Of a stretch of 16,665 nucleotides of DNA, positions 13,106 to 16,665 are shown in pieces. The stretch comes from Clostridiaceae bacterium (GTDB lineage Bacteria; Bacillota_A; Clostridia; Clostridiales; Clostridiaceae). The DNA is taken from the NCBI GenBank assembly GCA_029256485.1, contig JAQSXU010000077.1, positions 1 to 16,665 of the forward strand, in the 5' to 3' direction. Below the pieces are notes generated by a model, which was given only the letters and a program-made list of their open reading frames with translations, made no database searches and was not told the DNA's origin. The position numbers and the translations under genes were made by a program. How positions within the stretch are numbered: position 1 is the first letter of the stretch; every line of letters begins with the position of its first letter.

Positions 13106-14164
13106 TCATTTTTTCAGATTAAATTCTGTTACATTTCCCTTATTCCTATGCGCAAAACCATATCCCTGAAGATCAGTTAAATTATAGATCATGGACCACT
13201 GTAATTTATCCTCTCCTGAAGGCCCATGTACACCAACTTGTGTAAGCAAATCTATGGTCTGCTGTGTTGTCAATTTTCCTTGATTTTTCTCAATGGCCAC
13301 TTTCACAGCATCATATCTATCAAACTCATCATATCCTTCTCCAATATTTAATCCTTTATATGCAATGAAATTTGATGCAATCTGATATGATTTATCTGCC
13401 TTAACAACTTGTAATCCTCCATCCCAGAATTCAACTATAACAGATTTTCCAGTTGCATCTGCGATTAAGTAATGACATTTAACATCTCCTGAAAAATAGA
13501 TGTTATATTTACTTAATAGCTCAACTGCCTCATCTACAGTTGCAGCCTTGTCCAACACAAGTCGGATTGCTGTTGTTGTATTTATGGTTATTTTATTTTT
13601 ACTGCTGCCCCCATGTGCTTCAGGAACGGATAACAGTGCCATGGAAACTCCCTTTTCATTCATGCCATCAAATGGCAGATAAGGCGCTGCCAGGGTCAAA
13701 AAACTATTCATTCCCATTGGAGTTGGTAAATTGCCTTTTGAATATCCTGCAAAGGATAGATTTACAGTTGATATTGAAGCATACCCGTTTTTAGGATTGG
13801 TCCATACTTGTAATGAGGGTGAATATGTAAAGTCAAAATTTCTTGCTAAAATAGTATCCCCCTTATCACTCTTTGTCACAAATGCCGTACATCCAGCTCC
13901 AGTTACATTTATGTGTATAGGTAATCCTTTTAATAATCTATTGGTTACAAATTTTTCAATATCCCTATCACTGTTAGCACCAACCTTTAAAAATTCATCA
14001 AATCCATAATCTCCATAGTAAGTCATTCGATACATTGGATAATCATCAATAACTTTTAATGAAGCTAAACTTCTTAACTCATTAAAAAATAATATTAATG
14101 CAGCTGCTGCCACAAGTAAAATAGCAAACAATAGACCTATTATTATTTTTTTCACTCTATTCAA
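13106..14164 (-). CDS. Membrane-anchored Ntn-hydrolase-type acylase (linear amide C-N hydrolase / choloylglycine hydrolase-like)
   Basis: The 352-residue protein has an N-terminal membrane anchor (residues 6-27), then a linker, then a domain starting GAGC92TAF with LARNFDF (R108, N109, D111). This is the signature of penicillin V acylase, bile salt hydrolase and acid-ceramidase/NAAA-like enzymes. In these families a cysteine becomes N-terminal after self-cleavage or processing and attacks an amide bond. Here C92 is internal, so cleavage between G91 and C92 would be needed. The active domain probably faces outside. The start is TTG at 14162-14164, with AAGGTGAT 4-6 nt upstream; a GTG three codons later is the alternative. 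Substrate is unknown: fatty-acyl amides, penicillins, bile salts or acyl-homoserine lactones are possible. It follows the MBL-fold gene by 120 nt. Confidence 0.85.
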   Translation of the reverse strand: MNRVKKIIIGLLFAILLVAAAALILFFNELRSLASLKVIDDYPMYRMTYYGDYGFDEFLKVGANSDRDIEKFVTNRLLKGLPIHINVTGAGCTAFVTKSDKGDTILARNFDFTYSPSLQVWTNPKNGYASISTVNLSFAGYSKGNLPTPMGMNSFLTLAAPYLPFDGMNEKGVSMALLSVPEAHGGSSKNKITINTTTAIRLVLDKAATVDEAVELLSKYNIYFSGDVKCHYLIADATGKSVIVEFWDGGLQVVKADKSYQIASNFIAYKGLNIGEGYDEFDRYDAVKVAIEKNQGKLTTQQTIDLLTQVGVHGPSGEDKLQWSMIYNLTDLQGYGFAHRNKGNVTEFNLKK

Positions 14165-14208
14165 TTAATCACCTTCTTTACCCAAACTAAATTTTTATTG
14201 GTGCCAAA

Positions 14209-14228
14209 ATAAAAAATGGATTTTCCAT
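14209..14228 (-). terminator. Weak terminator candidate after the MBL-fold gene
   Basis: On the minus strand a short ATGGA/TCCAT stem with a three-nt loop is followed by a run of six or more T. The stem is only five pairs, so it may reduce rather than stop read-through into the acylase gene. Confidence 0.3.
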
Positions 14229-14284
14229 ACATATATTATTGCATTATTCCACCTATTTTGTCCATTCCATAAATAGAAATATAA

Positions 14285-15127
14285 TTATACTTCAAGAGTC
14301 ATCCCATCATAAGCAAAAGTAATACCATTATATTGCTTTTCCAGCTCTAGATAATCATCATAAGATTTGCCCCAATCCTCTTCCAAATGAGTAATAACAA
14401 CCTTCTCAATGTTATATTTATTTTTTAGCTGTTCAATCTCATTCATACTAAATAATTCATTTTTCAGGCTGTTTCCATGTTTTAAAATATAGCCTCCTTT
14501 TAAAACATCACCAACAATGGTATTTCCAATTATCATAATATCTGCATTTTTGAAAATATCATTTATGGGAAATGGCTTTACATCACAGGGAGCATAAATA
14601 AGCTTTTTTTCTCCCTGTTCAAACACAAATACTGTGGCAGAACCGGCTTTAACAAATGTGAGTTTTATGTCATTTAAGTTTATAAAATCTGCTACAGTCT
14701 TCCTTTTTATTATATTTCTAATGTTTTCATAATAATCTAAATATGAACCGTATTTTGAACGTATTGAGTTTAAATCTGACATAACATGAGGCATAGCAAA
14801 CACGGCTATTGGATTTGTACATTCTTTTCCTTCTGAAATTTGAAACCAATTAAGGCGCATATGTTCAAAAACTCTCATACCAAGTGTATGGTCAGGGTCC
14901 ATATGACTAAACAAAACATAATTAACTTCCTGAATATCAGCATAATTTAATGCTTGTACTATATCTTCTGGTGTATCAACTAATAGTTTTAAATCATGAA
15001 CATATAAACTGCAGCCCAATCTTGAATATGGCTTGCCTTTTTCCCTTGCCTCCTTGCAAACGCTGCATTGACATAATGGTTTGGGCAATGCCACACATCC
15101 TCCGCTTCCTATTACTGTGAATTTCAT
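14285..15127 (-). CDS. PhnP-like metallo-beta-lactamase-fold hydrolase
   Basis: This 280-residue soluble enzyme is of the metallo-beta-lactamase fold. It starts MKFTVIGSGG and carries the extra cysteine cluster C19-x-C21-x2-C24 (LCQCSVC), which in PhnP-type phosphodiesterases binds a structural zinc. The metal motif reads S-H75-M-D77-P-D79-H80, a variant of HxHxDH with Asp at the second His position. A late D (YAPCDVKPF) and H (VITHLEEDW) complete the expected metal ligands. PhnP cleaves cyclic phosphodiesters, but no phosphonate genes are nearby, so the substrate is open. GGAGGG lies 8-9 nt before the ATG. It starts 22 nt after the acetyltransferase gene and is likely cotranscribed with it. 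Confidence 0.87.
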   Translation of the reverse strand: MKFTVIGSGGCVALPKPLCQCSVCKEAREKGKPYSRLGCSLYVHDLKLLVDTPEDIVQALNYADIQEVNYVLFSHMDPDHTLGMRVFEHMRLNWFQISEGKECTNPIAVFAMPHVMSDLNSIRSKYGSYLDYYENIRNIIKRKTVADFINLNDIKLTFVKAGSATVFVFEQGEKKLIYAPCDVKPFPINDIFKNADIMIIGNTIVGDVLKGGYILKHGNSLKNELFSMNEIEQLKNKYNIEKVVITHLEEDWGKSYDDYLELEKQYNGITFAYDGMTLEV

Positions 15128-15149
15128 TTATTACATCCCTCCCATGGTA

Positions 15150-15734
15150 CTAAATATAATACCTCATCATAGGCTTCCATTTTGACCTTCTCTTTACTTC
15201 TTTAAAGTCAGCTGCTTCAAAGGCTGCTGGAGTACCTGTCCAAAGAAAGGCATCTGGTACATCATTTCCATAGGGCACCACTGGATATGCCTCAACTATA
15301 TTTGCTTCATTTAATTTAGCGTATTCCACTGCTCCCTTTATTAACTCTGTTGAAATACCTTTTCTCCTGAAATTTTTTGCTATAAAAAGACAGGTAATAG
15401 ACCAGACTGGTTCATCATCAATTCTTTTGAGAACTCTGGAACTTTCCAGACGCTTGTAAACTTCTCTTGGAGCAGCTGCACACCATCCAATTGGCTTGTC
15501 ATCTTCATATGCCAATACTCCAGCAGGCTTACCTCTATATACAATATTCTTCATGGAGTACTTGTTATCCTCTCCCTTTCCAAGTTCAAATTCTGATTTT
15601 TTAAGTCTCCAGGACATACACCAACACCCTCCGCAGGCACCTCTGGCACCAAATAAAAGTTCAAAATCCTCCCATCTTTCACAGTCTAATGAATATATTT
15701 TAAGATCAAGTTTTTCATTGGCATACACTAACAT
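15150..15734 (-). CDS. GNAT-family N-acetyltransferase
   Basis: This 194-residue acetyltransferase has the central strand and acetyl-CoA loop VWSITCLFIAKNFRRKGIST (110-129), with R123-R-K-G126 as the pyrophosphate-binding turn. A cysteine-rich segment near the N-terminus, GARGACGGCWCMSWR (C34, C37, C39), is typical of one uncharacterised GNAT subgroup. The later WTGTPAAFEAADFKEVKRRS is the usual C-terminal GNAT region, where the substrate side chain lies. AAGGAGAA is 8-9 nt before the ATG. It starts 20 nt after the methyltransferase gene, in the same operon. The substrate cannot be told from sequence; small amines or antibiotics are possibilities. Confidence 0.88.
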   Translation of the reverse strand: MLVYANEKLDLKIYSLDCERWEDFELLFGARGACGGCWCMSWRLKKSEFELGKGEDNKYSMKNIVYRGKPAGVLAYEDDKPIGWCAAAPREVYKRLESSRVLKRIDDEPVWSITCLFIAKNFRRKGISTELIKGAVEYAKLNEANIVEAYPVVPYGNDVPDAFLWTGTPAAFEAADFKEVKRRSKWKPMMRYYI

Positions 15735-15754
15735 AAATATAATTCTCCTTTATA

Positions 15755-16531
15755 CTAATACTTTAGCAGCCTGATAATAATTGCGGGAGGTATTTCATTC
15801 CACTGCTCTTTATCTTTGATGAATACAGGTTCTTTTAAACCATTAACTACAAAGCCAGCCTTAAAACATTGTTCAAGCAGTTCTGATAGTGGTCTATGAT
15901 AATATAATTGTGGAACTGGCTGATCTACTATTGCATTGCCTTCAAAGCATTGAGGAGTTATATAGTTAAAAATTTGAATTGAATTTGTTGTCTCTATATT
16001 TCCGCCTAAATCCTCCGTTTCAACAATGTGCCTCATTCTAGGCGGCTGAAAACATGGATGCATAACAGAAAATACAAATATTCCCTTTGGTTTTAATAGT
16101 TTGAAAACCCCATGGAGCAGTGGATTAATATCAGCAATATCCATTAAAGCCATGTTAGCTGCAGCTTTATCAAAACATCCAATTCCCAATTCTATAAGTT
16201 CATCATAGTTTGTTGCATCTATCACTTTAAAATCAATTTTATCTAAATAGAAAGAGCACCTTTTTTTGGCATTTTCTATTAGATTAGCACTATAATCAAA
16301 TGCAGTTACTTTGGCTCCTAAGGCAGCCATTCTTTTTGAAAAGTTTCCATTGCCGCATGCAATATCTAATATTTCTTCACCTGCATTAACTTCTAATAAT
16401 TCTTCTGTGGACGGCCTGATAATTTCCCTATGAAAACTATTGCTGTGTTCACCCATTTTATCATCCCAAAAGTCAGCATTTTGTTCCCATCTTTTTTTGC
16501 TTTCATCTGTTGTTGCAGACCAGTTGGTCAT
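15755..16531 (-). CDS. Class I SAM-dependent methyltransferase
   Basis: This 258-residue enzyme has the SAM motif LDIACGNG (55-62), acidic D79 at the end of strand 2 (VTAFDYSANLIENAKKR), the DATNYDEL region and a later strand KPKGIFVFSVMHPCFQPPR. The HPCF motif is common in a group of uncharacterised small-molecule methyltransferases. Its length is normal and nothing is broken. The start is ATG at 16529-16531, with GAGGTG 8 nt upstream; an in-frame GTG at 16540 overlaps that site. It heads the leftward group methyltransferase, acetyltransferase, MBL-fold hydrolase and possibly the acylase. Such a set suggests modification of a small molecule, but the target is not known. Confidence 0.88.
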   Translation of the reverse strand: MTNWSATTDESKKRWEQNADFWDDKMGEHSNSFHREIIRPSTEELLEVNAGEEILDIACGNGNFSKRMAALGAKVTAFDYSANLIENAKKRCSFYLDKIDFKVIDATNYDELIELGIGCFDKAAANMALMDIADINPLLHGVFKLLKPKGIFVFSVMHPCFQPPRMRHIVETEDLGGNIETTNSIQIFNYITPQCFEGNAIVDQPVPQLYYHRPLSELLEQCFKAGFVVNGLKEPVFIKDKEQWNEIPPAIIIRLLKY

Positions 16532-16563
16532 ATTATACACACCTCAGCTTTTATATTAATTAG

Positions 16564-16569
16564 ATTATA
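16564..16569 (-). promoter_or_regulatory. -10-like element of the methyltransferase operon
   Basis: On the minus strand a consensus TATAAT lies 32 nt before the ATG, which gives a plausible leader of about 26 nt containing the ribosome binding site. No good -35 hexamer is found 16-18 nt upstream, so an activator or a different start may be involved. Confidence 0.35.
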
Positions 16570-16575
16570 TATATA

Positions 16576-16663
16576 ATGCAAAGGTTCTAATACATTGTGA
16601 CTTCACAAAAATCTTTGAAGATTAGATATTTTGCAAAGACACAATGTAAGAACTTTAATGCAT
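16576..16663. repeat. 88-bp imperfect palindrome at the right edge
   Basis: The outer arms are 16576-16599 and 16640-16663: the end ATGCA and the inner CATTGTG match exactly, with small bulges between. Inner arms (16606-16614 and 16624-16633) extend the fold nearly to the centre. It lies just upstream of the promoter of the methyltransferase operon. It could be a terminator region of a gene beyond the window, a miniature inverted-repeat element or a regulatory hairpin. The last ten bases form a palindrome of their own (TAATGCATTA), and the window ends there. Confidence 0.5.
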
Positions 16664-16665
16664 TA

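Noticed and set aside
13500..14009. Plus-strand open frames inside the acylase gene
   Set aside because: They are antisense to an intact conserved enzyme and have no start signals or similarity.
1..16665. CRISPR array, tRNA, rRNA, prophage or integrase genes
   Set aside because: No regularly spaced repeats, tRNA-like cloverleaf or conserved rRNA sequence was noticed, and no recombinase or phage structural gene was found. Small RNAs cannot be excluded by eye.

Overview
The window is AT-rich DNA with strong purine-rich ribosome binding sites and several TTG/GTG starts. The protein families (CsoR, CopA with two metal-binding domains, SHOCT protein, methyl-accepting chemotaxis relic, choloylglycine-hydrolase-like acylase) fit a low-GC Gram-positive anaerobe of the Clostridium type. 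That assignment is inferred from composition and family resemblance; no rRNA or other marker gene is present.

Layout. Left part (1-2100), mostly minus strand: a gene remnant, an SRPBCC/AHSA1-type protein, a DsrE-like protein and a membrane-anchored cupredoxin with rusticyanin-type copper ligands. A lone plus-strand gene (2277-3545) encodes a predicted DNA-acting protein with a helix-hairpin-helix region and a PD-(D/E)XK-like C-terminus. It converges on a copper locus that reads leftward: response regulator, histidine kinase, Lgt-like acyltransferase, CsoR repressor, CopA ATPase, CopZ chaperone and a Cys/His-rich YHS protein (9818 down to 3620). A small SHOCT protein and a truncated methyltransferase are read to the right (10502-11167). 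They are followed by a 114-nt element that can fold as a three-way junction and an orphan seven-blade propeller-like protein (11359-12906). The right part (13106-16531) is a leftward group: membrane-anchored Ntn-hydrolase-type acylase, PhnP-like metallo-beta-lactamase-fold protein, GNAT acetyltransferase and SAM methyltransferase.

How the genes may work together. CsoR, CopA, CopZ and the YHS protein form a coherent Cu(I) sensing, efflux and binding set, with a G/C-rich CsoR-type operator at the csoR start. The two-component genes directly upstream suggest a second regulatory input. An 8-bp repeat with 11-bp period, TCTYCATA-N3-TCTYCATA, occurs both upstream of csoR and just before the promoter of the SHOCT gene, in the same orientation relative to transcription. 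This is a plausible shared binding site for the OmpR-type regulator. The cupredoxin may be an extracytoplasmic copper protein related to the same stress.

Decay. At least five genes are broken by deletion, frameshift or stop codons: the remnant at 57-257, the kinase, a chemotaxis-receptor relic, the methyltransferase and a transporter tail. The most striking is the kinase. It has lost its extracytoplasmic sensor and is frameshifted, yet a perfect ribosome binding site lies 7 nt before an in-frame ATG at the start of the remaining cytoplasmic core. Either the genome is eroding here or the assembly has small collapses.
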